Both the position numbers and the translations under genes were made by a program. Positions 1 through 13,201 of a stretch of 64,000 nt of DNA are shown in pieces. Location of the stretch: assembly GCA_003956705.1 (NCBI GenBank), contig QZCP01000182.1, forward strand, positions 2,814 to 66,813, written 5' to 3'. Positions within the stretch are counted from its first letter, which is position 1. Every line of letters starts with the position of its first letter. The notes below the pieces were generated by a model. It did no database searches. It had not been told where the DNA came from and saw nothing but the letters and a program-made list of their open reading frames with translations. The stretch comes from Brevipalpus yothersi. Lineage: Eukaryota > Arthropoda > Arachnida > Trombidiformes > Tenuipalpidae.

Positions 1-50
<50 letters not shown>
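1..50. repeat. (GA)25 microsatellite at window edge
   Basis: An uninterrupted GA array opens the window and may continue to the left of it. Confidence 0.95.
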
Positions 51-56
<6 letters not shown>

Positions 57-167
57 AGCATGCTGATGAAAATCTTGGGCCAATTATTCGGACAATTGGA
101 TTTGGATTTGTTGAGCAAGAGAGACGAAATATTCACTCTCCCTGAATGAGTCAAATTTTGGAAACTA

Positions 168-170
<3 letters not shown>

Positions 171-213
<43 letters not shown>
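171..213. repeat. (CT)n microsatellite
   Basis: A pure CT run of about 43 nt, opposite in orientation to the GA array at the window start 120 bp away. Confidence 0.95.
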
Positions 214-218
<5 letters not shown>

Positions 219-1769
219 AAGCAATCATGGTCCAAGTGATGCGTGATATGAGAGAAGAAAGAAACTTAAGTTACCAATGCGCTTATATTCCACCCACAAG
301 ACGGTGGAGAAAGTAAAGAGAAAAACTATGCTCACCTTCTTCTTCTTCTCCTCCTCCTCCTCCCCAGGAGAACAAAGCTCTGGTGATGATAATAATGATG
401 GTGAAGCAGGCAGGCAGCAACGTAAAACGTTTACATGAAGACGAAGAAGAGAGAGAGAGAAAGAAAGAAAGAATATAAAAAAAATAATCGGTTGGTCTGG
501 AACGTTGAAACGTTGATTCATTCATGTGGCCTTCGCTCGATGATCAGGAGCGAGGAAGCTCATCGACAAAGCTTTTCTCTCTCTCTCCATCTCTTTTTCG
601 GCTGCCTGATGGGCTCGGGCTCTATCTCTCTCTATTCGTTTCGAATAAGAACACATAAAAAACCTTGGCGCTTTTACCATGAATTTTGAATCCGAAAATT
701 AGTGGTAAGAGAAAGAGAGAGAGAGAGAGTTTCAAGCTGGTGGAGAGAGAAGAAAAAGTTATAAAACACTACACATACACATACTCTGGGAGAAGCGCGG
801 CAATAATTTGCTTTTAAAACCTTCTTTTTTCTACACACTTTTTGAGCCTTTTTTGTGTGTGATTATGTGAATATATTCTACTACTATCTTCTCATGAATC
901 TTTTTTTCTCAACTTTAATATACACACGTACGCATGGAGGTTCGTAGTTTCTATCTCCTGGGCGTTGAGATATATTCTGAGCTATCTCTCTTTCTCTCCC
1001 TTCGTTCAATGTAAAAGTGAGAAAGATATTCCCGGTAAAATTCATGGAAATAAGCCTCATTTTGAAAATGAATATTTTTTTCTCCATCCAATCTTACGAG
1101 GTCAAAACGCACAACATATACAAGACCAAAAGGATTGAGCCAATAATTACCATTCTTTATTATTTCAATCTTTCCCATGTTAACCCGTTTCCAAACGTTT
1201 GGCCAATATCTTATCTCTCTCTCTCTCTCGATTTTTACTACTATTTACAACGAAATGAGATTCGCTCTCTCTCTCTCTCGGCCTCTTTCCGATGAATTCG
1301 TTGCAAGCTGCTTGAGGCTGGAACGAAAAGAAGAAAGAGAAGGGAAAAAAAGAAGGTCCAGCACGCCAAGATCACATGCCACAGGCCGAAATGAAGATCG
1401 ATTTATGCACACACCGGAAAGAAGTCTAATTATCATGCTTGTCCATGTTATGCCCGTGATACAGCTTCTCTCTCTCACACACACACACACATAGGCAGAG
1501 AGAGAGACTTCTCAAATTAACTTGAGTAAGCGAGTAAAGACAATTATCGAGATGAAAAATTAAATAAAAATTAGTGACTCCAGACTCTGCTTAATCTAAC
1601 TATCTTCTCTCTCTCTCTTTCGCTAGGGAGACAGTCGAATGAGAAAAAAGTTTTCCAACTATTTGTTTCCATTCGTATACTGGTATTGATTGCACATTTT
1701 TTTACATCTCTCCAATTTGCCCAGAACTTTCCATCTCCTCTGGCTATCAGGCCGCTTCATGATCATACG

Positions 1770-1774
<5 letters not shown>

Positions 1775-1835
<61 letters not shown>
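1775..1835. repeat. (CT)n microsatellite, about 30 units
   Basis: An uninterrupted CT array. Open frames across it encode only Ser-Leu repeats and are not genes. Confidence 0.95.
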
Positions 1836-1838
<3 letters not shown>

Positions 1839-2930
1839 CGTGATTCTGGTGACGAAATTTCGTCATCCTAGATTCTGATCGTTTGCTCTAGCTCAAGTTG
1901 ATCTTTCTCCCTCTCCACATAGAGATGATCAAAATGAAACAAGATGATCATTTTTTTGCTCTCTTCCCAATGACTAGTGTATCATCAAGCATGCAGGCAT
2001 GTGTGTGTTTGGTCTCTGTCAATGAGATGTCATCCAGAAGCTGGATTAATGAAGCCAAATGTAACTTGCTTTTAAACTAACTAACTAATAATCATACATG
2101 TATTGAGACTTGCAATGCTCGATAATGATGGTGATGATGATCAAGAGCCAGAGAAAAAGATGATGAAGTTTGAATGATTAAAATTGAGCTCCAGTAAAAC
2201 AAGCAGCCAGAGTGAAATAGCAAGAGAAAGAGAAAGAAAGAGAGAGAGAGACATCTGATCATCATTATGATGATCATTTAGCTTAGTGGGTTTGAATGTG
2301 TTTATTATTGTTGATACCAAAGCTGACAATCTAGTTCGGTTTCGGAAAAGGATTAATTTGACTGGCGGGTCTCAGTGACTTCTTGGAAGAATCCTCTCTC
2401 TCTCTCTCTCTCATTTTCACTCAATTTCTTTATGCTACTAGAATCTTTGATTTCACTTGGTAGAGAGAGAGAGAGAGAGAGAGAAATATGATCCTCCACT
2501 CCAAGATCCCCTGAATTTCATGGCCAATTCCAATTCTCTTTCCATACTTAAAAAGCCAGTTGTATCCCTCATCACTTTCATCATCAACGTCGTCACTAAG
2601 AGAATGAGAATCGAAAAGGAATATCACGCTCAACTTACTAACGAAGTGAGTTTACAGCCATGCAATGTTCGAAAAGAAAGAAAATAATGTATCATATCTT
2701 CATGTTCACATGATACATGGAAAGAAAATTTGAATGAATGAATGGATCAATGTTCAGGTTGTATATGTGCATATACCCACCGGTATATATCATGCTATCC
2801 CCTTGGACAATGGTATATATGTAGCTTTATGGTGAAGCGCAAAAAAATATCATGTTAAGAAGAAAATAGTTTCATAATCATGATGATCATCAAATATTAT
2901 TTTTTTTGTTTTTCCCAGTGTCAATGTCAA

Positions 2931-3007
<77 letters not shown>

Positions 3008-3033
3008 ATTCTCTCTCTATTCTCTCTCTCTAT
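2931..3033. repeat. Compound CT-rich array
   Basis: A long CT array with a CTGT interruption near its start. It decays at its right end into repeated short CT runs separated by ATT, a pattern typical of an ageing microsatellite. Confidence 0.9.
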
Positions 3034-3757
3034 TCTGTCTATCATGATGTCTCACATAATTATCCATCAGTAGCGGTATTATCATGTGTAAAAAACGTGC
3101 TAATGTGCCCACATATTGTTGCTAAACATATTGCCACCAATATCTATCTCTCTCCCTCACAGGATTGTATAGTTAATTAATCACCATCATGATTAAATTG
3201 ACCTTGAGTGGATCATTTTGTTGTTATGTATAAATATTGAAAAAGTTTTACATTGTTTTGGTACATTATTATTATTATAATCGTTGATAATCGTTTGCAT
3301 GGCGATTGAGAAACGTTCAAACGGTCCAATACTATTGGGCCACAATAAGAGAAGTTTTTTTTATATGTACTCCTTGATAATGAGTCCAATGGATCTCATG
3401 ATTTGAAAGAATTCAAGATTCTTCAAATGATCATTATTCTCTCCCGGAAAATATGTATCCCAGGATTCGCGATTCACTTTCTTTACAAGTAGCCAATGTT
3501 GGTAGACATATTTTTCAATAGACGTCAAACAGTATTAACTAGCCCAACAAAAATATGTATGAGCAATTCATATACATTTATTCATAGAGAGAGAGAAAGA
3601 AAGAGAGATCTTTTCTTTTAAATGGCCCAGTTGATTCACACCAAGTGAACGTGCCTTAAATGTATTCTCGAGCGAGAGGGAATAACTGTTCACAGAACTC
3701 TCATCGAACTTGTCCGATCCTTGTTTTTTGGAGGACTTCTCATGGTCGATATGGTCT

Positions 3758-3760
<3 letters not shown>

Positions 3761-3835
<75 letters not shown>

Positions 3836-3838
3836 CTT
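3761..3838. repeat. (CT)n microsatellite, about 35 units
   Basis: One of the longest uninterrupted CT arrays here. Open frames across it on both strands are repeat translations. Confidence 0.95.
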
Positions 3839-5619
3839 TCTTTCTTTCTCTCTTTTGCCATGTATTCGGTGGTGTAGAGGTGGGAGAGGCGCGAAAGAGA
3901 TGAAACGGGAAAAGGTTAGGTCTGTGGGTGAATACAGGATGGTGAAAGAGGCAGCCGAAAAAGAAAAATTTTTGGTGGGACAAAGTCGAACGGAGAGTGA
4001 AGAACTAAGAGAGATCGCGATCATCACAGGTCCATAGAGAAGGAGAGTGAAGAAGGCCAGTTATACTGAACATGGGATTGGCCTGAGAGAGAGAGAGAAA
4101 GAGAAGGACCAAGTTTTTCGATGTGAAAGGCATGAATTCCTGCCCGTTGGACGGTCCTGATTTTTTTTTCGGGCAGGTCACCCGATGTGGGGACACAATC
4201 ACACACTCATACACACAGTTGAGAGAAAGAGAGAATAAGGAACGGTACTTGAAGGTATATATATATTTATATGAGTATATCAATGGCCTTTGACCATCAC
4301 CACAGTATCACCGAGGAGAGAGAGAGAAAATAAAGAGAGTGTCCATAGAAAGAGAGCGAGCCCAAAAACAAGGCCCACTTTGGTGTATCGACTTTTTCGT
4401 CTTCTTCTTATTCGTTTTTCGATCTTCTGATAATTCTTGGGTCCTTTATTGTCCTCCCATCCCTTCCCTCTGAACCTCCCATCTATGTACCGATATACAT
4501 CTCTCACTTTCTTGATCATTGGTAAAAAATTTCTTTTGTATACACTCTCTTATAAGGTATGTATGTGGTCCCTAGGCCATATTAATAGCTGCCATATTAC
4601 CCTCTCTCCAAAATGGTCAAACCCAAATCTGATTGAATTTAGACATTTAAATATCTTTGTTTATGGTCAACCATGTATGTGGTGGCTTTAAATAATCAGG
4701 GACAAGGTAGTCCTCTCAAAAATCCCCACAAATGATCATGGATTAAACTTTTTTCTTGGCTAAGAGATGATCCGAGAGGCTAGTGAAGCTTGTGGACTAG
4801 AGTTTGCCTTGTCCATCTCAAATCCAGGTCACTCAAAGATATGGTTCAAGGCAAAATTTTGGGATTTTGCATGGTTTTCATGTGGATTTTTTTCTCTTTC
4901 TCTTTTCCCTGCCCATTGACAGCCCACTTCTAAATGAGCTCTGATGTTTAGTCGGATTGAATATTGGATCCAATTTGAAATCTATTCGGCAACAGTCTTG
5001 ATTGAAAATGTATTATCAATCATCTACGAGATGCATTGAAATATATGGATCATTTTCTTCATCTCACAAACCAGTGTGCTAATTCAAATTCAATCCAAAG
5101 AATAGCCTACTAATTCTGATTTCTCTCTTTTTCAAACTTTTTTGCTACTTTTTGACGATTTGAGTTCACTTTCATCGTTTCGAATCATTCCCGCCAATCG
5201 AGCTCAGATTGAAGTAGAACCAACTACTGTAAGCTACTGAGTGTTCATCAATTTACGAGTGTTTAGTGATGGCCTTTCACACTTATGTTTTGCGAGAGAA
5301 AGAAAGAATAATTAATTGTGGAAGTTTTTTTTCGGCCTCTCAAAAGCAGCCGCTCAAATGGCTCGCCTCGATGGCCACCAAATTATCAAAGCTGAAACGA
5401 GACAAATTTTTCGCGCCCAAACGATGTTGACCTGGAAAATATTGTTTCTCATTCAATACACACGTCTATGTTCCAAACAGATACACACACACACACACAC
5501 CGTTATTCTCGATTGAATGATGCCAGTTGATGAGGATCACAAGTGATGATGAGATCACCACAGGGAACTTCGACACCAACAGCAGCCGTAGTGGTGACGA
5601 TAATTTGGACTCAATACTG

Positions 5620-5622
<3 letters not shown>

Positions 5623-5679
<57 letters not shown>
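5623..5679. repeat. (AG)n microsatellite, about 28 units
   Basis: A pure AG array. A (CA)n tract lies about 130 bp upstream. Confidence 0.95.
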
Positions 5680-5682
<3 letters not shown>

Positions 5683-5840
5683 GAAATGAAAAAGGGACTC
5701 ATATCAAATTGACTTTTCATATTATGGCCTCGAACGTTTGTATCACTAAAAGTGCTCTCTCTCAAGCATCTGATGGTGACCATCGACCATTTGTTTCACG
5801 CTTCATGGATTACTTCGATTACTTTACTACATCACTATCA

Positions 5841-6026
5841 TTACGAATTGTTGACAGTTAACAGTTTTCTGACTTTGAATAAATGTTGATGAAATGATCG
5901 TTCGAAAGCAGCAGTATATTTTTCCGAACAGAACGGCTGCCGATTTCGGCAATCATCATGATGATGTCCGTTTCGATAGCATGTGGACTGGCAGCGCCGT
6001 TCATGAGAATTTTTCTTCAACTTGAC
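5841..6026 (-). other. Possible minus-strand exon, Cys/His-rich
   Basis: On the minus strand a strong pyrimidine tract and CCAG acceptor at 6027-6028 lead into an open frame of about 60 codons that ends in a stop at 5841-5843. It holds four cysteines (CQSTC, then DDC and PFC) and a short HHH run. I recognise no family and found no partner exon, so this may be chance. Confidence 0.15.
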
Positions 6027-6561
6027 CTGGAAACAAAAAAAAACCTGAGAGCATACAAAAAGTGATGTGGACACGGGGTTTGGATTATTTTGACGATGCG
6101 GGCCTAAATATTCCTCTTCTCAGTAGTACAAGCAGTTTCTCGGGTGAAAGTTATTCGAGAAAGAAAGAGAAAGAAAACTGGTTCCTCTAACCTAGAATCA
6201 ATGGTTAATGGAAAAAAACTTTCATCTTCTATTGGCCTCTATACATCACTTTTTATCATCATCTCTCTCTCTCTCTATGCTCTCTACTTCCTTGGCCCCG
6301 AAAAAAAAAATTCTTACATAACTTTGGAGGCCTGAAAATAAGGCGATGATTAACGAATGGCTAACGTGTATGAAGAAGAAGGAGAGAAAAGAGAAAATCG
6401 AATGTTGGTAGATCAAATTGGACATGTTATTGAAGCATGATAGGGCTGAATATGAATGAGAAAAACAACTTATAATTGGTCCAGTTAATCTAGAACTATG
6501 GCAGAAGAGTATGTATCAGATTGAAATATTTCTGTGGATGTGTGAGAAAGAGAAAGAATGT

Positions 6562-6564
<3 letters not shown>

Positions 6565-6620
<56 letters not shown>
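6565..6620. repeat. (CT)n microsatellite
   Basis: A pure CT array of about 56 nt. Confidence 0.95.
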
Positions 6621-6622
<2 letters not shown>

Positions 6623-9265
6623 GATTCACTCAATACGTGGGCTTGTGAGTGGAGGACCTAAAAATAGTAGAAGTAGCAGTCCTAGGAGCGAGTCGAGATC
6701 ATCATTTTCGACAAAACATTTTCGGAAGCTCAACCAACGAACCAACAATATGTACATGTAAACTTACAGTAGACATAGATGTAAAATTTTCGAGTTGAAT
6801 GAATAGGACCAAGTTTATGAAGATGGCTCGGAAGAAGATTATTTCAAGATGCTGGTCATACATGCTATGATGGAAGGAAGGGACAGAGAATACCGGAAGA
6901 GTCACATGTCCAAGTTTCTATGGTCATCATATGAACATCATCGTCTAAACAAATTTACGAGAAAGAAAGAAATGAGCAAAAACTGTTATTGGCTATCCGA
7001 TAGAATTATAATTGTAATCTGTTTAGAGTCGAAATTCATTGATAAAGTAAGAGAAAAGTTTTTCTCTCTCTCTCTTCCTTTCGCCTAAGTAAAGCTGAAT
7101 CTCATTCATTATACATGATGAATGAACCCGTTGAGTGAATATCGTATGTGTGCTCTTCAAGAAAGAATCATTTTTCGGTAAACTTTTGTCAACTTTGAAT
7201 GGCCAAAAATTTTCGAAAATATCACACTTGGAGGTCCTATTCTGGATTCTTTCTTTCTGTCTCTCTCTCTTTCTCTCTCTCTCGATCTTTCTCCCTTTTC
7301 AAAAGCAACGGAAATACCAGGCAAAAAAGACGCCCAAGAAAGTATGTATATTTGCATCTTTTTTTTCTCCTTGATGATGAATATATACCCATACAGTGTT
7401 CTGAATGTGTATGTGTATATGAAGTTGGAGGCATAAAATTTGGCTCAACACTGTACTGAGTCGGATCTTCCTCTTCTTCTTCTTTTTCTTCCTCAGACTA
7501 TTACAGAAGAAAACTCAGAACAAATCTTCCGGTATCTATCCGTTCAAAATGGCGTCTTTTCTCTTTCATATATTTTCTTACACAGAAGCATTTTTCCTGG
7601 TCCTCTTGGCTTTTTTTTCTTCTTCCTCTTCTCAGCATCATCTTCCTGCTTGCAAAACTGTCTTCATTCAAGATGAACACTTATACACTTTCAGCCAACG
7701 CATCTTCAAAACAATTTATACACATGCTAATTAGCCTCTCGAAAGCATCTTTTTTTTCTCACTCATTTTCTAGATTGTTCACAAAATGTGGTCTTGTTGT
7801 TTAGATACTTATTGAATTAGTAATTTTTGACACTCCAATGCTGAGCCGAGATATTTGCTTTGACTTGAAATTCGAAATCTTCCGCTCGAAAAGCTATCGA
7901 ATTGTTCAACGAAACATGACATAGCCTAACAAATTATGATCACTAGTCCATGTTCGAATTGGTGTGAAAGTTATTGAAAAAAACATCTAATCAATTGATG
8001 GGTTCAATTTGAATATTTAGCTTCAAATATATTATTCTGTTCGATTTACTCTCGAGAAATGTGATCATTGCCATTTGGTTTCTTCTTTTTTCTCTCTTTT
8101 ATGGAGTACTTTTTTTGAAGACAATAAATTTTTTCCATCGATTGGCCTCAATCAGGATCTTATTGTCTAAGATTTCAATTAGACACTGTGGATGAAAACA
8201 GAGCAAAAAGGAAGAAATAGAAAAGAGAGAGAGAAAGAGAAAGAGAAAGAGAAAGAGAAAAGAGAAATAGAGAGGCTGATATTGTATCCAAAGTTCTGTG
8301 GCCACATATTCGAGAAGAAATACATGGTAAAGTCTGCCATAGCTTTTTGGATGAAGACACAAGCCAATCGATAGCAAGTTCATTGACACTGAGTTGCTGC
8401 TTCCTTTTGACTCTTTTCCTTCTCTTTCTTTCTTCTTCCTCCATGCTTTGATACGAACATATACACAGACACACACAGAATATCCTGGGTTTGAAGCCTC
8501 GAAACAGAGAGCCTAGACAATATATAGATATTCACCATGAAATTGTGGCCAAATTTTACGCTATACTGAAGCCAAATTGGTAGCCAAAAAAATGTTTCAA
8601 AATTGAATGATGATAATTCACTCTACACCTTCGAATCAATTAATTTATATCGCTCAAAATTTGATTAATTTCGTTTAGAAAAGTTTGGAGAAAGGAAAGT
8701 GCTTTGATGTTCTGAAAGATTCTTCATTCTTGAATATCTGATCATGAGATTGAAAATACTATTGCCCCTTGCAAGAAAGATAATCTAGGAATTTTTTTGA
8801 TTTTACACCCTTTTCTTACATTTTCACAATTAGGCTTTACTTTAGTGTACTTTTCAATTCAAACCAAACAATCCTCTGTAATCCGCTTTTGAGGCTTTTC
8901 ACTGACTTTCAACGGACAATCATCGCTGTTTTTGGCACAGAATGTCCGTTTAAGCCCCGAAGCTAGTCCCATAACTCTATCCGGTCTCATGCAGTTTTGA
9001 CACTTACTGGTCCTCTTTTGAGAATATCTCCAAAATTCATGGCCTCATAGGCTACGACATTAAAATCAGATCGAATAAACCTGAGTTTTCTCCTTCGATT
9101 TTATCCAATTTGCGAATATTGATCTCTTACAATACCTCTTAAATTTTAATCATAATCATTGGACATTCTTGCATCATTTCATGAAGAACACCATCAATTC
9201 TATTCTCCATAGTACTTTTACCCCTCTCTCAGAGGCTGTTTACCTCTTGGTATTCTCTGCTCTTG

Positions 9266-9268
<3 letters not shown>

Positions 9269-9361
<93 letters not shown>
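9269..9361. repeat. Perfect (AG)25(TC)21 inverted microsatellite
   Basis: An AG run at 9269-9318 switches directly to a TC run at 9319-9360 with no spacer. The junction is the centre of a perfect palindrome with arms of about 42 nt. In single strands this could fold into a long hairpin or cruciform. Confidence 0.95.
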
Positions 9362-9362
<1 letters not shown>

Positions 9363-9439
9363 GGTTATTTCATGATCGATATTTCTACCAGCACCAGGAT
9401 AACTCGAGCATAAAAGGTCCTCGACCTGATCTCACTGCT

Positions 9440-9476
<37 letters not shown>

Positions 9477-9645
9477 AGTTCTCCTCCTCAGCTCCACACA
9501 TACGATCAAAAAGATGTACAATTCCTTTGTCATCATCCTCACATCTTCTTCGCTGCATCTTATTCCATCTATTTCGTCTTCATCCTCCTCTCCCTCTTTT
9601 TTTTCTTGCCTTTGCATCCAATGAACATTTATATCATCTCTTTAG

Positions 9646-9648
<3 letters not shown>

Positions 9649-9702
<54 letters not shown>

Positions 9703-9713
9703 ACTCACTCACT
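9649..9713. repeat. (CT)n array followed by (TCAC)n
   Basis: About 50 nt of CT pass into four TCAC units, a compound microsatellite. Confidence 0.92.
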
Positions 9714-12511
9714 CTCATCCTTCCCGCAATTCAACACAGACTCGAGAATACCCAAGAGAAGAGGAGAGAAAGCTCAAGAAATCAGTTCCGGGAATAGTAT
9801 CAAGTATAACGGAGAATCGAGACCATTGAACACAGAGGATAAATAGAACTCATTTCTTGGGAACTTTATTTTCTTTCTCCTTGTTTTGTGGACATGAATC
9901 AGGACGACCAAGGAAGTGGAAAATTAAATGAACACAATATTATCTTGATCCACATAATAATGATAATAACAATATTAATACAATAGCACAAAATGCAAAT
10001 TTGATTATTAATACTGCTACATCGGCGTTCATTGTATTGTGTTGATGAAACATACTTTCCTCAGCACAGCTGTTCATATGTTTATCACTTCATTTGTGTC
10101 CAAATATTCAGAAAGCGAAAAAAAAGTGAAAATTATATCAAGAATTCATGGACTACTTGTATTCACATTTCTTTACCTAGTTCGAAACGATTTTCTCCAC
10201 TTCTCGCTCAAAACCCTTTTCCGGACCGATATTGATTACATGTGATAGTTTTGTTCACCGATGAAAACTAATCGTCCGTGATTTAGGTTAAACAAGCATC
10301 GGTTATAACCCTTTCGTTGGCTATAAGCGTACACGTCCATCGTTTTTCGACTCTCTTCCAGTAAAAATCCTTGAGACTTTATCCGCAAAACCCTGAATAT
10401 ATGGAACGCTGAGATGGCCAAAAAAGAGATTCCCTGCCGCATCTTACTTTGATGATGATACATTCTAGGCCAGAAGGTTTGTATCTGTATAAACATGGGA
10501 GAACATAGATATATATATATACTTCAAGGGATAGAAGGACGGCTCGTCAAAAATAAAGAGAGAGAGAGAAAGTGTAAGAATATTTTTCCAAAATGAATTG
10601 AGTTTCCGATGCAAATAGATCAAATTAATGGCCTGTGAATTTTTCAACTCTATGGAGAGGCCAGGCAATGGCGAGACGATGTTGATGAACTAAGTAGAGC
10701 AATTTGGCTAAATATTCTGATCTTCTATTGATGGTCGTGAATGAAGGCGAGAGAGAGAGAGAGAATAATTTCTTGCATTCATCAATGGTTAATGACGATT
10801 AATTATTGTATAGATTTCAGGAAGGGAATAAAAAATATCAAGTGTGAAAAGTTCTACCAACATTCCAGTGTGTAGACATTCTTGGCATCAAATTATGTAT
10901 ATTATTGTCTTTTTTGTGTGTATACACAGTATTTAAGCAAAAAATTTATTCCATACAATCACTCTACAAGAATGAATTTATTCAAAATGCTAATTATTGT
11001 TTCGAAACACTTTTCGAATGATCTAGATGATCTAGATGAATAAAGAAAGATGGATGAAGACAAAGCTTCTAATTCAGAGCTGGAATACACTTTTGCTACA
11101 CACAATTCAATGTTAAGCAAAGCTTGTAAGTTTTTCTAGAACATTTTTTTCGATTATTGAAAAAACACAGGTCTATGGTCGAACTTTGTTCATTTCGAGG
11201 ATGTATTTTCGATTTCAATTGCAAGGAATAAATGTGAGCTGTTTTTGAATAACTTTTAAGGATTCTCTGAGCTCAAAAATTGTTAACATTTTTGAAATTT
11301 TCCCCATAATTGAAATTTCTTATGATCTCACGCTTTTTTCTATCAGGAACCTTCCAATTACCAGAGTTAGTTAATTGTTTGTCAAATTTTGACATAATTC
11401 TACGAGTTGAAAGTCCATGATCAATCACTCAATCAATTAACCGATTCGAATGATTTTTGCACATATTTATCCATATTTTAGCAGAAAAGTCTGAATAACT
11501 GTACTTCTTTGCATGCTGATGAGAAATTTGTTAGATTTTTTTGCCAGGTCCACTGAGAGAACGCCAATACTTCCCCCTTCAGAATAATCACTATCAAATT
11601 CGCTAAGACATGGATGCAAACATATTTGACATCTCATGGCTATGGGCCTGAATTTTGGACAATGTTCAGAGTTCAGAGAATGTTCAATACTGATCTCAAG
11701 CTAGGTTTCAAGAGTCATAACAAGTCAAAAATTCTCATGATAACCGTTTGACAGGCTCTGAAAAGGTTTGAAAAAGATCCCATCAAAAGCCGGATGTATT
11801 CCACTTCTTCTATGCTCAAGTCTCATCATGTTTACCTAACATTGACTTTCATTTCGGACCTCCATTGTTCTCTCTCTCTCTCTCTCTTCCAATTCGAATT
11901 CATCTCTCCTCTTCATCTTACTCTATGTGTACTGAGAGAGAGAGAGAGAGAGAAAACTGATGACTGTCAACTGAGTATCAGCAGAGGACCGACAGCCTCT
12001 TATTTCTGTTTCCCTTTCTCTCTCTTCATCCCTCTTTCTTCTTTTCCTCTTCTTTTCCCAGCATCCTTCAAGTATGTGAACTACATCCTCACAATCAGTT
12101 CACCAACCTCTCGCTCGTTCTCTCTATGTGTGTGTGTGTGTGTTGGGTGGGCGAAGACGGTGGGGAGAAGAGAGAGAAGAAGATGGAGCAAAAAGAAGAA
12201 GATTCATTCTTGAGTCTGAAAATCGATCGTCAAAAACATAATATCGAACTTAGCGTGAACATTTTTGAGTTTTTTTCATCTTCTAACTGCCATTAGCAAT
12301 AGAAATAAGCACTTTAATTGTCTTTTTTATCTTTTTTTGATTGTTTTATTCATCTTTATTCTGTTTTTGCTCTGTTTTTACACCAAAAGTCGCCTTCATT
12401 GTTGGAATCCACCAAAAAGAGGAATAAGATGAAATAACTGTTAATATTGATCCTCTTTCACCATTCACATCACTTTTCATTTGCTTTCCCAATGTTTTGC
12501 ATTTTCAATTT

Positions 12512-12513
<2 letters not shown>

Positions 12514-12552
<39 letters not shown>
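12514..12552. repeat. (CT)n microsatellite
   Basis: A CT array inside a 600-bp pyrimidine-rich stretch that leaves long but meaningless open frames on the plus strand. Confidence 0.92.
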
Positions 12553-12555
<3 letters not shown>

Positions 12556-13150
12556 ACCTTCAATATCTGATCTACCTCTGCTTCATCAGATATCCTCCTT
12601 TTCTTTTTTATTCTTCCTCTTCTTACCTAGTATCTGTTTTGCCCTTCAATTTGCATGTGATTTCAATTTTTTCAATCATCTCTTTTTCCTCTTCTTCTCC
12701 CATGCACCTTCAAATCTTCTCTTGCCTTCTTCTAATCGAAATCGTGCCCACTGATTGAATTCCATCGATTCATACAGTCCATGCACACAGCATTAATTTT
12801 TCTCTCTCTCTCTTCCCACAAGTTCATCGCACCTTTTATCTGAATGTTCACCAGCCTTTAACACATGCATCTATTTTAACCATGATAAAAGGTGAAAATA
12901 TGGAAAGACAAGCTCACTTTAAGCTACCAGCTCTTTTGGCAAATAAAATCAGCATCCCTCTGCTCCTCATCTTATTCATTCATCTCTCTCTTTCCCCTCT
13001 CTCTGGCGACAAATACTCTTGTCTCGATGATCTCACTTCATCTTGTCTTTTCTCTTTCCTTCCACATAATCATCACTAGCATAGTCATCATCCAGTCGAG
13101 GGAGTAAAAAAGACGAGGGAATGCAAATTAGTTTCAACAGCCAACAAGAG

Positions 13151-13154
<4 letters not shown>

Positions 13155-13198
<44 letters not shown>
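13155..13198. repeat. (AG)n microsatellite, 22 units
   Basis: A pure AG array about 600 bp after a CT array, so in opposite orientation. Confidence 0.95.

Positions 13199-13201
<3 letters not shown>

Noticed and set aside
3568..4037. Open frames with long Arg-Glu or Ser-Leu runs, here and at many similar places
   Set aside because: They are translations of GA/CT arrays, open on both strands, and have no conserved content outside the repeat.
7549..7734. Short plus-strand frame starting MASFLFHIF that resembles a signal peptide
   Set aside because: The hydrophobic and serine content follows from a pyrimidine-rich stretch; there are no splice partners, no poly(A) context and no recognisable family.
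8215..8265. Regular GAGAAA repeats that could suggest a spaced array
   Set aside because: It is a degenerate GA microsatellite with no unique spacers. CRISPR arrays are not expected in an animal genome and none was seen.
12447..13107. Hydrophobic frames of 65-103 residues resembling small membrane proteins
   Set aside because: The plus strand is CT/TTC-rich here, which gives Phe, Ser and Leu in all frames; overlapping frames look alike.
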